Assembly (NCBI GenBank): GCA_942491485.1
Contig: CALOAX010000004.1
Span: 62,001 to 126,000, forward strand
DNA: 64,000 bases
Direction of reading: 5' to 3'
Source of the DNA: Desulfoluna sp942491485
GTDB taxonomy: Bacteria; Desulfobacterota; Desulfobacteria; Desulfobacterales; Desulfolunaceae
The position numbers were made by a program, and so were the translations under genes. The notes beneath the pieces are model-generated. The model worked only from the letters and a program-made list of their open reading frames with translations. It did no database searches and was not told where the DNA came from. This document shows, in pieces, positions 9,153 to 17,566 of the stretch (position 1 is the first letter of the stretch; each line of letters opens with the position of its first letter).

Positions 9153-9297
9153 GGTGTTTAGCCAAAGTGGCTTCGCCACCCCTGGCCTCCATGATGCGAA
9201 TGAATTCGTTCCTCGGGTCGAATTCATTCGCGGAGGTTGCCAAAACTTGTTTGTCAAACTTTTCAAAAGTTTGGCCCCCGGCAGGGCCGCCGGAGGC
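9153..9297. repeat. Dispersed mosaic repeat island (hairpin plus A half-module)
   Basis: It contains the hairpin 9196-9231, with a perfect 13-bp stem GCGAATGAATTCG around a TTCCTCGGGT loop. Then follows the A half-module with TTTGTCAAACTTTTCAAAAG and the terminal tag GCCGCCGGAGGC at 9286-9297. It sits between hcp and the next gene and separates two genes that look co-regulated. The left end is degenerate. Confidence 0.85.
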
Positions 9298-9388
9298 GAA
9301 AACCATGGGCACCCCGTTTCGGATGAGGGGGCGGGGCGCCTTAGAAAAAAAACGGGTGACAACGTCACCTGAACCAAGGGGGTGTGCC

Positions 9389-10057
9389 ATGAAATGTCCG
9401 GGTCAGGATACCCAGTATTGGGGATACGGGGCGATTTTCGAAGCCACGTGTCCTGATTGCGGGGGCACGGTGGAGTTCTTTAAGGACGACACCATGCGCA
9501 GTTGTCGCGGCTGTGGCAAACGCCTGGTGAACCCCAGGCTCGATTTCGGGTGCGCATCCTACTGTCAGTTTGCCGAATCGTGCATCGGCTCCCTGCCCCC
9601 TGAGCTTCTTGCCGAAAAGCGGAACCTGATCAAAGACCGGGTGGCCGTGGAGGTGAAAAAACGCTGTGGGAAAGACTTTTCCCGCATTGGTCGGGCAGCA
9701 CGTCTGGCCGGTCATGCCGAACACATCGCGGCCGAAGAGGAGGCGTCGGACCTTGCCGTTCTCCTCTGCGGGGCCTACCTGACAGCCCTCTCCCCGGGAG
9801 AGATGGCCGATGTGTTCTCTGCAATTTCCGCTCCTGAGGGGCTCGTCACGGAAGTGACGGCACTTCTTGAGGGGCTCTCTTCCAGGGAAGAGGGCAATGT
9901 AAATTTAGCAATCTTGCAGGATGCCTGTGAAATTGCCGACGAAGAGGACCGCTGCGGGGGAGCCCCCCTTGATGAGGCGTCCTTTCAAGATGGGCTGGCC
10001 CGCCGGTTGCAAACGGGCGGAGCAGAAAAATTAGCCCGAAAAGCCCTTGTCCGTTGA
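9389..10057 (+). CDS. Zinc-ribbon/HD-related protein of the hcp neighbourhood, HD dyad apparently lost
   Basis: A 222-residue protein. The N-terminal part has CPDCGG and CRGCGKRL knuckles, then DFGCASYCQFAESCIG. The rest is helical and resembles HD-domain phosphohydrolase-like proteins often found beside hcp in sulfate and metal reducers. In the relatives I remember, HD-fold metal residues appear as a His in the first helix and a YLHDIG-type segment. Here the equivalents read RIGRAARLAGHAEH and YLTALS, so the metal site seems destroyed. The start at 9389 (MKCPGQDTQYW) fits the family N-terminus; the frame extending upstream runs through a dispersed repeat. Function unknown; a non-catalytic partner of Hcp is a guess. 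Confidence 0.72.
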   Translation: MKCPGQDTQYWGYGAIFEATCPDCGGTVEFFKDDTMRSCRGCGKRLVNPRLDFGCASYCQFAESCIGSLPPELLAEKRNLIKDRVAVEVKKRCGKDFSRIGRAARLAGHAEHIAAEEEASDLAVLLCGAYLTALSPGEMADVFSAISAPEGLVTEVTALLEGLSSREEGNVNLAILQDACEIADEEDRCGGAPLDEASFQDGLARRLQTGGAEKLARKALVR

Positions 10058-10161
10058 GGGGCTTTACCATAACAACACTCTATCCTGCCGGTGTGTTGAA
10101 CAGGCGGGTGACACCACATAAATGCCTTGGAATGAGGCGTGCAACATAAAGGGGAATGACC

Positions 10162-10914
10162 ATGAAAATCATGCGAAAGATAATCGAAATCGATGAGGAA
10201 AAATGCACCGGATGCGGCCTCTGTGTTCCTGCCTGTGCCGAAGGCGCCATTGAGATCATCGACGGCAAGGCCAAAGTGATCAAGGACTTGCTTTGCGATG
10301 GGCTCGGTGCCTGCATCGGGGACTGCCCGGAAGACGCTCTGCATATTGTGGAGCGCGAAGCGGACCCCTTTGATGAAGAGGCGGTCCACAAGCACCTGGC
10401 GGCCCAGGAGGCCAAAACGAAGGTCTCACCTCAGATCTCCACTGAACCGGCTTCGGCGTGCGGTTGTCCTTCGGCCAACATCATGAATTTGCAGGCTCCT
10501 TCACCCTGCCAGAGCGCCAATGTACCCAAGGATCAGGTGTCCGGTGTCTCAGCTTTGTCCCACTGGCCGGTACAGATTCGTCTCATTCCGCCCACGGCAC
10601 CCTTTCTGAAAGGGGCTGATCTGCTTGTCACCGCCGATTGTGTGCCTGTCTCTTACCCGGACCTTCACACCACATATCTCAAAGGGCGCAAGGTGATGCT
10701 GGGGTGCCCCAAGTTTGACGACGCCCAGAGCTACATCGAAAAGTTTCGGGATATCTTTGCCGTTGCGGAAGTCAAGAGCGTTACCATCCTGATCATGGAG
10801 GTGCCCTGCTGCTCCGGTATGCCCACCATCGTGAAAAAGGGACTTGAACTCTCCGGAGCTGACGTGCCTGTGGAGGTGGTTGTGATCTCTCTGGATGGAC
10901 AGATCAAAAAGTAA
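10162..10914 (+). CDS. Ferredoxin-type 4Fe-4S protein with C-terminal Cys-rich domain, Hcp-associated
   Basis: About 250 residues. The N-terminal ferredoxin domain has CTGCGLCVPAC for one [4Fe-4S] cluster and CDGLGACIGDCPEDAL for the second. A linker rich in Ala, Ser and Cys (ACGCPSANIMNLQAPSPCQS) is followed by a domain with LGCPKFDD and EVPCCSGMPTIVKKG. This architecture is typical of proteins encoded with hcp or CO dehydrogenase in anaerobes and may carry electrons to either. Candidate starts are 10156, 10162 and 10171. AAAGGGG at 10148-10154 best fits 10162. The CooS gene is 304 bases downstream. Confidence 0.85.
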   Translation: MKIMRKIIEIDEEKCTGCGLCVPACAEGAIEIIDGKAKVIKDLLCDGLGACIGDCPEDALHIVEREADPFDEEAVHKHLAAQEAKTKVSPQISTEPASACGCPSANIMNLQAPSPCQSANVPKDQVSGVSALSHWPVQIRLIPPTAPFLKGADLLVTADCVPVSYPDLHTTYLKGRKVMLGCPKFDDAQSYIEKFRDIFAVAEVKSVTILIMEVPCCSGMPTIVKKGLELSGADVPVEVVVISLDGQIKK

Positions 10915-11218
10915 GTGTTTTAAAGCAGGTGTTTGATGTGCATGCCGGTGGGGACAAGATGACATGTTCCCTTCGGCATGAATCATGCAAACGTTTTGTT
11001 GTACCGGTCGCAGATGGCAGGATGGGCTCTTCACGTATGGAGAGCGTCTCCTGTGTTTTCTTCGCTGCAGCCTTGTTTCATCCGTTTTACCTTGGACATG
11101 ACGTCACAGACAACCGGTCTGCAGAAGCAGGCCAAACTTTTAGATCCGGTGGCCGTGCCGCCCAGGTGAAGGTCCCGTTTTGCTCTCCGTATCGCTCGGC
11201 CGCCCAGGGGAGAGAGTT
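10915..11218. other. Intergenic region before cooS
   Basis: Three hundred bases with no supported gene. No terminator, clear promoter or dispersed-repeat copy was recognised. Cotranscription of cooS with the ferredoxin gene therefore remains possible. Confidence 0.4.
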
Positions 11219-13183
11219 ATGGAAAAATTGGAGAAAAAAGGTAAGAAAGTCGCTGACACGAAAGACGTGACCACGTGTGAAGCCACAGCACGAATGCTGG
11301 AGAAGGCGCGGAGAGATGGTGTGGTTGTCGCCTTTGACCGGGCTGCAGATATGAAACCCTGTCCCATCGGGGCGGAATCGGCATGTTGCAAGATGTGTTA
11401 CATGGGGCCGTGCCGTCTTAACGCAAGGGACCCCTACGGTAAAGTGGGGGTGTGCGGAGCCACCATCGACACCATTCAATCCCGCAACCTGGCCCGCATG
11501 GTTGCAGCTGGATCGGCCGCCCACAACGACCACGGCATGGCTGTCCTTGAGCTCTTCAAGGGCGTCGCCAACGGCACCATCACCGACTACACCATCAAAG
11601 ACCCCTACAGGCTGGAAGCTCTCTGTGTTGAACTCGGGTTGGAGATCGAGGGAAAGACCGTCCAGGAGATGGCCCTTGATCTCGCTGACGAGTTGGAGAA
11701 GACTTACACCCAGACCGAAGGGGAAATTCCCTTTATGAAGCGGGTCCCGGCCAAGACCCTGGAGACCTGGCGCAAGCTTGATATCGTCCCCAGAGGCGCC
11801 ATGATCGAAGTCATGGGGATCATGAGCCGAACCCATATGGGCTGCGATCAGCACTATGAGAACATCACCAAGGCCATCAGCAAGACAGCCCTGGCTGATG
11901 GGTGGGGCGGGTCCATGGTGGCCACGGAGCTTGGGGATATCATGTTCGGTACCCCCTCCCCGGTCCAGGCAGACGTGAATTTTGGCGTCCTGAAAGAGGA
12001 CCACGTCAACGTGATCGTTCACGGTCACGAACCCAACCTGTTTGAATCGATGCTGGTCTCTGCCAGCGATCCTGCCCTGGTTCAGATCGCCCGGGACAAG
12101 GGCGCCAAAGGGATCAATCTGGTGGGCATGTGCTGTTCCGGTGCGGAGATGATGTCCCGTCACGGCGTGCCCCATGCCGGAAACTTCATGAGCACGGAAC
12201 CGGTTTTGGTGACAGGGGCCGTGGATGCCATGGCCGTGGATATTCAGTGTATTCAGCAGGGTCTCGTGAAGACCGCCGAGTGCTACAAGACCCATCTCAT
12301 CACCACCAACCCCCGTTGCCATATCGAGGGCGCCAGGCACATCGAATTTGAGGAGCACACCCCAAGGGAGTGCACCGACGAGATCGTGACCCTTGCCATC
12401 GCCCGTTTTGCAAATCGCGGTGTGGACATCGAGATCCCTCAGATTGTCAACAAGGGGATTCATGGTTTCTCCCACGAGTACATCAACTACATGCTGGGAG
12501 GCTCCTTCCGGAGCAGCTACGCCCCCTTGAACGACAACATCATCAACGGACGCATCCGGGGGGTGGCCGGTGTGGTGGGGTGCGTGAACCCGCGTGTGAA
12601 GCAGGACTGGGTTCATGTGGAGCTGGTGAAGGAACTCATCAAAAACGATGTGCTGGTGATCCAGACCGGGTGCTCCCAGATCGCCCTTGCCAAAGCAGGG
12701 CTTACCGTTCCCGAAGCGGCGCACTTGGCAGGTCCGGGCCTGCGGGAGGTGTGTGAGGCGGTGGGCATGCCACCGATTCTCGGGTTGGGGTCCTGTGTGG
12801 ACAACACACGGATCCTGACGGCTGCCACAGCCATGGTGAATCAGGGCGGCCTTGGCGATTGCCTCGCCGATCTGCCAGTGGCCGGTGCCGCTCCCGAGTG
12901 GATGAGTGAGAAGGCGGTGGCCATTGGGCAGTATTTTGTGGCTTCCGGCGTCTACACCGTCTTCGGGGTGGGATTCCCCACGGTGAAGGACACCAAGTTC
13001 CATGACCTTCTCTTTGGCGGGCTGGAAGAGCAGGGCCTCGGCAAGTGGGGGGTGACCAAAGATCCTTACGAAATGGCCGCCATGATGATCGCCCACATCG
13101 ATAAGAAGCGTAAGGAGCTTGGTATCGATAAGTCCCGTGAGCGCGTGTTGATGGACATGGCCACGCGGCGTGAACTGGCCTGA
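11219..13183 (+). CDS. cooS: Anaerobic carbon monoxide dehydrogenase catalytic subunit
   Basis: A 654-residue Ni-Fe CO dehydrogenase catalysing CO + H2O to CO2 + 2 e- + 2 H+. The N-terminal CCKMCYMGPCRLN and VCGATIDT segments supply clusters B and D. C-cluster ligands are all visible in family context: His in VHGHEPNL and Cys in GMCCSGAE, IQCIQQ, VGCVNP, QTGCSQI and GSCVDNTR. The start at 11219 (MEKLEKKGKK) follows GGGGAGAGAGTT; the extra upstream residues are rejected. No cooC, acetyl-CoA synthase or hydrogenase genes are nearby, so this looks like a stand-alone CODH, probably using the upstream ferredoxin. Its position between hcp and cupin genes suggests a shared stress or redox regulon (inference). 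Confidence 0.96.
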   Translation: MEKLEKKGKKVADTKDVTTCEATARMLEKARRDGVVVAFDRAADMKPCPIGAESACCKMCYMGPCRLNARDPYGKVGVCGATIDTIQSRNLARMVAAGSAAHNDHGMAVLELFKGVANGTITDYTIKDPYRLEALCVELGLEIEGKTVQEMALDLADELEKTYTQTEGEIPFMKRVPAKTLETWRKLDIVPRGAMIEVMGIMSRTHMGCDQHYENITKAISKTALADGWGGSMVATELGDIMFGTPSPVQADVNFGVLKEDHVNVIVHGHEPNLFESMLVSASDPALVQIARDKGAKGINLVGMCCSGAEMMSRHGVPHAGNFMSTEPVLVTGAVDAMAVDIQCIQQGLVKTAECYKTHLITTNPRCHIEGARHIEFEEHTPRECTDEIVTLAIARFANRGVDIEIPQIVNKGIHGFSHEYINYMLGGSFRSSYAPLNDNIINGRIRGVAGVVGCVNPRVKQDWVHVELVKELIKNDVLVIQTGCSQIALAKAGLTVPEAAHLAGPGLREVCEAVGMPPILGLGSCVDNTRILTAATAMVNQGGLGDCLADLPVAGAAPEWMSEKAVAIGQYFVASGVYTVFGVGFPTVKDTKFHDLLFGGLEEQGLGKWGVTKDPYEMAAMMIAHIDKKRKELGIDKSRERVLMDMATRRELA

Positions 13184-13346
13184 TGCGAAAAAAGGGTGGG
13201 GCAGGTAATTCTGAGCAAGGCAGCCGCCCCGCCCTGGTCGATACCGGGAGCCCGTGAACTGCTGTCAGGGGCTTGCGGCAGCAACATGACGGATACGCCG
13301 GTGTGGGACTGTATGGCCCACACCACAACCCATGCAGGAAAAAACG

Positions 13347-13769
13347 ATGATTCTATTTGACGGCATCTACTCCTGGTCGGGGAAGACAAGCTCGGGCGAA
13401 CGGCCTGTGAGCTGGTGGCCCGGATCCTACCGGGTTAAGATTGTGGACCTTTCCGATACCACGCCCCAAGGGGTGTTCCACATGAAGCCGTATATCTGTC
13501 TCTTTGCCGACACTGGAAAGGGCTTTAATGTGAGAAACCATTTTCAGTACTTTGCTCAATCTCTCTGTCGGGAGTTTGGGTTGAGTTTGAACAAGGTCTT
13601 GTGGGTGGAGTACTTTCCCCAGGGACGTGCCATGGATGTGGCCACACTCAAAGAGGGGGCTCTGGTGGGAAAAGAGAGACTCTACACGGTTCACTGGCGC
13701 CCCGTCCATGAAGACGAAGCCGAGCTGATCGGGCCCCATAAGGGAACAACGAACGGGCCATTTGCCTGA
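13347..13769 (+). CDS. Conserved-looking small protein of unknown function
   Basis: A 140-residue soluble protein (MILFDGIYSWSGKTSSGERP at the N-terminus) with no signal peptide, membrane span or cysteine cluster. It has many aromatic residues and a PYICLFADTGKGFNVRNHF segment. I do not recognise a family. An ATG at 13332 is also in frame, but AGGA at 13335-13338 better fits 13347. It lies 163 bases after cooS and 39 bases before the cupin gene on the same strand. Codon use resembles its neighbours. Confidence 0.65.
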   Translation: MILFDGIYSWSGKTSSGERPVSWWPGSYRVKIVDLSDTTPQGVFHMKPYICLFADTGKGFNVRNHFQYFAQSLCREFGLSLNKVLWVEYFPQGRAMDVATLKEGALVGKERLYTVHWRPVHEDEAELIGPHKGTTNGPFA

Positions 13770-13808
13770 GATTATTCTGACTGTACATAGTGTGAAGGAG
13801 TTATACCC

Positions 13809-14168
13809 ATGAGCGATGAACTGATAAAGAATATAGATATGTCCCGCGCCGTTGAGATGAATGAGCTTGTGGCTTATGCCCCGAATCAGGTGGTGAGCCG
13901 GACCCTTGCCGCCACCCCCGGCGTTGTCATCACGCTGTTTGCCTTTGATAAAGGCGAAGAGATCAGTGCCCACACGGCTCCCGGGGATGCCTTGGTGCAG
14001 GTCCTGGATGGGCGTGTGAGGATCGATATTGACGGCACCCTGTTGGAAGCGGAAGCAGGGCAGTCGGTGGTCATGCCCAAAGACGTGCCCCATGCTCTTG
14101 AGGCACTGACACCCTTTAAGATGCTACTCACCGTGGTGAAGAAACCGAAAACCATCGGTGTGCTGTAA
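13809..14168 (+). CDS. Cupin-domain protein
   Basis: A 119-residue single-domain beta-barrel of the cupin_2 type. The first cupin motif region reads KGEEISAHTAPGDALVQVLDG and the second AGQSVVMPKDVPHALEALTP. Both keep the glycine and proline turns and a His in each motif, so a metal site is plausible. Small cupins of this kind recur near hcp in anaerobes, which fits the locus. The actual function is unknown. GAAGGAG lies upstream of the ATG. The frame ends 98 bases before the next start. Confidence 0.85.
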   Translation: MSDELIKNIDMSRAVEMNELVAYAPNQVVSRTLAATPGVVITLFAFDKGEEISAHTAPGDALVQVLDGRVRIDIDGTLLEAEAGQSVVMPKDVPHALEALTPFKMLLTVVKKPKTIGVL

Positions 14169-14265
14169 GTCAAGGAGGTGGCCCCTTTTGCCTGTGGTGC
14201 TTAGGGGGCGTTGTTGTAAGGCATGCGCGTGTCATGCATCATCCGGTAGTGAGGGCGTGGATTGT

Positions 14266-15105
14266 ATGAAGTGGACGGAAGAGGCTGACAAGGCCATGAA
14301 GAAAGTGCCTTTTTTTGTGCGGAAGCGGGTGAGAGCCCGTGTGGAAGAGGAGGCGAAAGAGGCGGGTGTTGCAGAGATCTCCCTGCGGGAGGTCAACCGG
14401 ACAAGGGCTCGCTTTTTAAATAAAATGGAAGAGGAGGTGGCCGGTTTTCAGGTGGAGGCGTGTTTTGGTGACGGGGGGTGTCCCCGAAAAGCCAATGGAA
14501 GCGGGAGCCTCCAGAAACGGGTGACAGAACTTCTGGAATCGGAAGACATCAGGGGATTTCTTAAAAAGACGGTCAAAGGAGAGCTCAAGTTTCACCATGA
14601 ACTTCGAGTGGCCTTTGCCGACTGTCCCAACGCCTGTTCTCAACCTCAGATCCGGGCCATTTGCATCATCGGGGCCGTTGTTCCGGAAACCACGGACGCC
14701 CCGTGCACTCAGTGTGGCGCCTGCGTGAGTTCCTGCGCTGAACATGCCGTGACCCTCTCAGATGAAGGGCCCGCCATTGATGTTGAGACGTGTCTTGTCT
14801 GCGGACGGTGTGCCAAGGCCTGTGAAACAGGAACCCTTGCCGGTGTCCGCAAAGGGTATCGGGTTCTGTTGGGGGGGCGGCTGGGACGTCATCCGCGCCT
14901 TGCCATGGAGCTGCCGGGGATTTATGATGAAGAGACAACCTATGACATAGTCCGGCACTGCGTGACGTTCTACAAAGCTCGAAGTACCCACGGGGAACGT
15001 TTTTCACACCTCTTTACAGAAGAGGATTACCACGATGTTGCGGTGCAGTTTCGTTCCCGGTCACTGATCAACATGGACGGTTCCATTAAGAAACAGGACG
15101 TATAA
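14266..15105 (+). CDS. Compact siroheme/[4Fe-4S] protein with PCP_red and ferredoxin domains
   Basis: A 279-residue protein with three parts. Residues 1-48 (WTEEADKAMKKVPFFVRKRV) match the small PCP_red domain seen in protochlorophyllide reductase B and some reductases. The middle carries a full siroheme-[4Fe-4S] ligand pattern: C-x5-C in ACFGDGGCPRKA, then C-x3-C in FADCPNACSQPQ. A two-cluster ferredoxin follows (CTQCGACVSSCAE, CLVCGRCAKACETG). Normal sulfite and nitrite reductases are much longer, so this may be a half-reductase, an electron carrier or a partner subunit. The start at 14266 is a domain-boundary choice and its ribosome site is weak. Context suggests N-oxide or sulfite chemistry (inference). 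Confidence 0.75.
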   Translation: MKWTEEADKAMKKVPFFVRKRVRARVEEEAKEAGVAEISLREVNRTRARFLNKMEEEVAGFQVEACFGDGGCPRKANGSGSLQKRVTELLESEDIRGFLKKTVKGELKFHHELRVAFADCPNACSQPQIRAICIIGAVVPETTDAPCTQCGACVSSCAEHAVTLSDEGPAIDVETCLVCGRCAKACETGTLAGVRKGYRVLLGGRLGRHPRLAMELPGIYDEETTYDIVRHCVTFYKARSTHGERFSHLFTEEDYHDVAVQFRSRSLINMDGSIKKQDV

Positions 15106-15197
15106 GAAAAGACGCTGCCGTGGCGGTCTTGGCTGTGTAAGGGCTCTGGTATTACTAAAATAGAGACGCACCGAACGGTGGAATAAAAATCAGGTGA

Positions 15198-15260
15198 GTA
15201 TTCAGTACGCCTCCGGAGGGTCTCTTTTTGACATGAGCTCCAAAAACTGTTCGGTTGCAG
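15198..15260 (+). repeat. Dispersed repeat, partial E half-module
   Basis: GTATTCAGTACGCCTCCGGA followed by TTTTTGACATGAGCTCCAAA and CGGTTGCA matches the E module at 20792 and 50989. It is truncated on the right. Confidence 0.75.
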
Positions 15261-15312
15261 ACACAGCAATCCCTAAGCCTGTGTGAGTGATTTCCAGATG
15301 AGGAGAATGCCT

Positions 15313-15519
15313 ATGGAAGCCAGGTGTGAACTGAAAGTTTCCGGTATGAATTGCATGCACTGTGCCGGTGCGGTGACCCGGGCGGTGGAAGCCGTGGCGG
15401 GCACCGCCCATGTGATGGTGAGCCTCGAAGGGGCCAGCGTCACCTTTGAGGCAGAGGAAGAGGGGGTCGCGGAGAGGGTGAGGACGGCCATCACCGCTGC
15501 CGGGTACTCCGTTTCCTGA
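15313..15519 (+). CDS. CopZ-like heavy-metal-associated (HMA) protein
   Basis: A 68-residue ferredoxin-fold metallochaperone-like protein with the GMNCMHC metal site near the N-terminus, the GMxCxxC motif that binds Cu(I) or another soft metal. GAGGAG at 15300-15305 is 7 bases before the ATG at 15313; an ATG at 15307 is closer and less likely. No copper ATPase is encoded nearby, so its partner is elsewhere. It sits alone between the siroheme gene and the sigma54 activator. Confidence 0.88.
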   Translation: MEARCELKVSGMNCMHCAGAVTRAVEAVAGTAHVMVSLEGASVTFEAEEEGVAERVRTAITAAGYSVS

Positions 15520-15634
15520 TGACGACAGGTCACATGCTTTGTCATCGGAGGGGGCGTCCCGTAACGACCCATGCCAAAGACGAACCTGTGATGGTAATTG
15601 ACTTTCCTATCATAATATTCTAACTAAGCTCATT

Positions 15635-16981
15635 ATGAGCGGATTGTCATTGAACAACATAGTCGTCAACGTCAAGAATCTTGAGCGCATTCTGGATAAT
15701 CTCAAGGACGGGATTATTGCCCACGATTTCCAGCGCAGGATTTTTTACTTCAACAGCGAAGCCGAACGCATCACCGGATACTCCCGGGAAAACGTCATCG
15801 GAAAGGATTGCCATGAAGCACTTGGCGGTCCTTTTTGCGGTGGGCGTTGCTCTTTTTGCGGCGATTCGGTGAACCTGGGTGAAACCACCAGCTATCGGAC
15901 CAACATCGTGACCCGGCAGGGGGAGACCCGGACCGTGGAGATGACCGTCTCCATGATGCGGGATGATGAAGATCAGCCCTTCGGAGTCCTGGCCATTTTT
16001 CGAGACATGACCGACCTGATCGAGTTGCGCAGGCGTGCCGGTGAGGAGGTGAGTTTCTCCAACATCATCGGGCGGGACGTAAAGATGCTCGATGTGTTTC
16101 AGCAGGTGCGTGATGTGGCGGATTACGATTTTCCCGTCCACGTTTTCGGGGAGACCGGCACAGGCAAGGAGCTTGTGGCGGCTGCCATTCACAACGAAAG
16201 CCAGCGGGGCGGCGGCCCCTTTGTTCCCATCAACTGTGGTGCCCTCCCTGAAAACCTCATTGAAAGTGAACTCTTTGGTCACGTCAAAGGCTCTTTTTCC
16301 GGTGCCGTCAGGGACAAAAAGGGGCGCTTTGAACTGGCCGAGGGTGGAACGGTTTTCCTTGACGAGGTGGCGGAGCTCTCTTTAGAGATGCAGGTAAAAC
16401 TCCTGCGCTTTCTTCAGGAGGGGACCTTTGAGAAGGTGGGGGGGGAAAAGACCCTGACCGCCAATGTCCGTGTCATCAGCGCCACCAACAAAGACCTGAA
16501 AAAAGAGGTCAAGGGCGGACGCTTCCGTGAGGACCTCTACTACAGGCTCAATGTCATTCCCATCAACCTGCCTCCGCTTCGGGATCGAAAGAACGACATT
16601 CCCCTTCTTGTGGACCACTTCCTCGACAAGTGCTCCATGCGCCACGGACGAAAATCTCCCGATTTTTCCAAAGAGGCCATGAGTCGTATGGTTGCATACA
16701 CCTGGCCGGGCAACGTTCGGGAAGTTGAAAATGCCGTTCAGTTTTCCATTGTCCGTTGCAAGGGGAAGCACATTCTCCCTTCTGATCTTCCCATGGAACT
16801 GGGGGTGGTGCGGGAAGAGTCCGTGAAACGCGGTCCCACCCGCAAGCTGGACGAAAACTCTGTCCGGGAATCCCTGGTCAAGACAGGGGGCAACAAGGCA
16901 AAGGCCGCCCGCATTCTGGGTGTTGGCCGGGCAACCCTCTACCGTTTTCTCGACGACCATCCCGCGCTTGCCGAAGAGTAA
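15635..16981 (+). CDS. PAS-domain sigma54-dependent activator
   Basis: A 448-residue enhancer-binding protein. Residues 10-125 form a PAS sensor, with a Cys cluster DCHEALGGPFCGGRCSFC that may bind a metal, haem or Fe-S group. The AAA+ domain (about 140-370) has Walker A GETGTGKE, Walker B GGTVFLDEVAEL and GSFSGA in place of the sigma54-contact GAFTGA; the key Phe is kept. The C-terminus is a Fis-type helix-turn-helix (NKAKAARILGVGRATLYRFL). The ATG at 15635 has no good ribosome site, so the start is uncertain. It may control the glycyl radical enzyme downstream or the CODH/hcp genes upstream. A terminator follows. Confidence 0.9.
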   Translation: MSGLSLNNIVVNVKNLERILDNLKDGIIAHDFQRRIFYFNSEAERITGYSRENVIGKDCHEALGGPFCGGRCSFCGDSVNLGETTSYRTNIVTRQGETRTVEMTVSMMRDDEDQPFGVLAIFRDMTDLIELRRRAGEEVSFSNIIGRDVKMLDVFQQVRDVADYDFPVHVFGETGTGKELVAAAIHNESQRGGGPFVPINCGALPENLIESELFGHVKGSFSGAVRDKKGRFELAEGGTVFLDEVAELSLEMQVKLLRFLQEGTFEKVGGEKTLTANVRVISATNKDLKKEVKGGRFREDLYYRLNVIPINLPPLRDRKNDIPLLVDHFLDKCSMRHGRKSPDFSKEAMSRMVAYTWPGNVREVENAVQFSIVRCKGKHILPSDLPMELGVVREESVKRGPTRKLDENSVRESLVKTGGNKAKAARILGVGRATLYRFLDDHPALAEE

Positions 16982-17010
16982 CCCGTTTTTAAGCGTTGGA
17001 TGATGATAAC

Positions 17011-17048
17011 AAAGGCGTGTTTTCCGTATATCGGAAGACACGCCTTTT
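17011..17048 (+). terminator. Terminator after the PAS sigma54 activator
   Basis: GGCGTGTTTTCCG pairs with CGGAAGACACGCC (one G-T wobble) around a TATAT loop and is followed by six T residues. It lies 30 bases past the stop codon. Confidence 0.92.
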
Positions 17049-17566
17049 TTGTTTTTCGGGAGTCTGTTTCGTGACACAAGACCGGACGTCTATCGACAAA
17101 TCCACTCAACGGTTCATGCATGCCTCCGGTGGCATGGAGGGGGCAAGGCCCTTTTTGGGGTGAAGAAGCCCGGGCAGACTCTGGTGCGTGCGTCTGATGA
17201 CGTGGGGCTCTTTTCCACACGGGGTGTCGACTGAACGTTGCGATGCGATTTTTCGCGGTTGAAATGGGATGCGATATGGTTTAAATATGGTGTGTTAACT
17301 TTCCTGAATTCCTTGACGATACAGACTATCCTGCCTTTATCTGAGACAGCGGTTTAAAAGAAAACAAATCCAAAACCCGGCCGTTGCGGGCAAGCCAGGG
17401 ATGTCCCCTTTGATATTCCCGCCTGATACGGTTTACACGACTGGCGTGTCTGACGCCCTGTTCACTCATTTGAGAAGAGTTGAGCATGCAGGCCTTTGCC
17501 TGGACGCGTTTGGCTTGTATCAGCCGATTTCACCTTTTTTTGCCCCATCGCGAAACAGGAGGTGTT
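17049..17566. other. Intergenic region upstream of the glycyl radical enzyme
   Basis: About 500 bases without a supported gene. No canonical sigma54 site (GG-N10-GC in TGGCAC/TTGC context) could be found by eye despite the adjacent sigma54 activator. The GRE frame is open through part of this stretch, but the coding start is placed at 17567. Confidence 0.4.

Noticed and set aside
11087..13096. 669-residue open frame antisense to cooS
   Set aside because: It mirrors the whole CO dehydrogenase gene, has no family signature and His/Gly-rich composition typical of GC-rich shadow frames.
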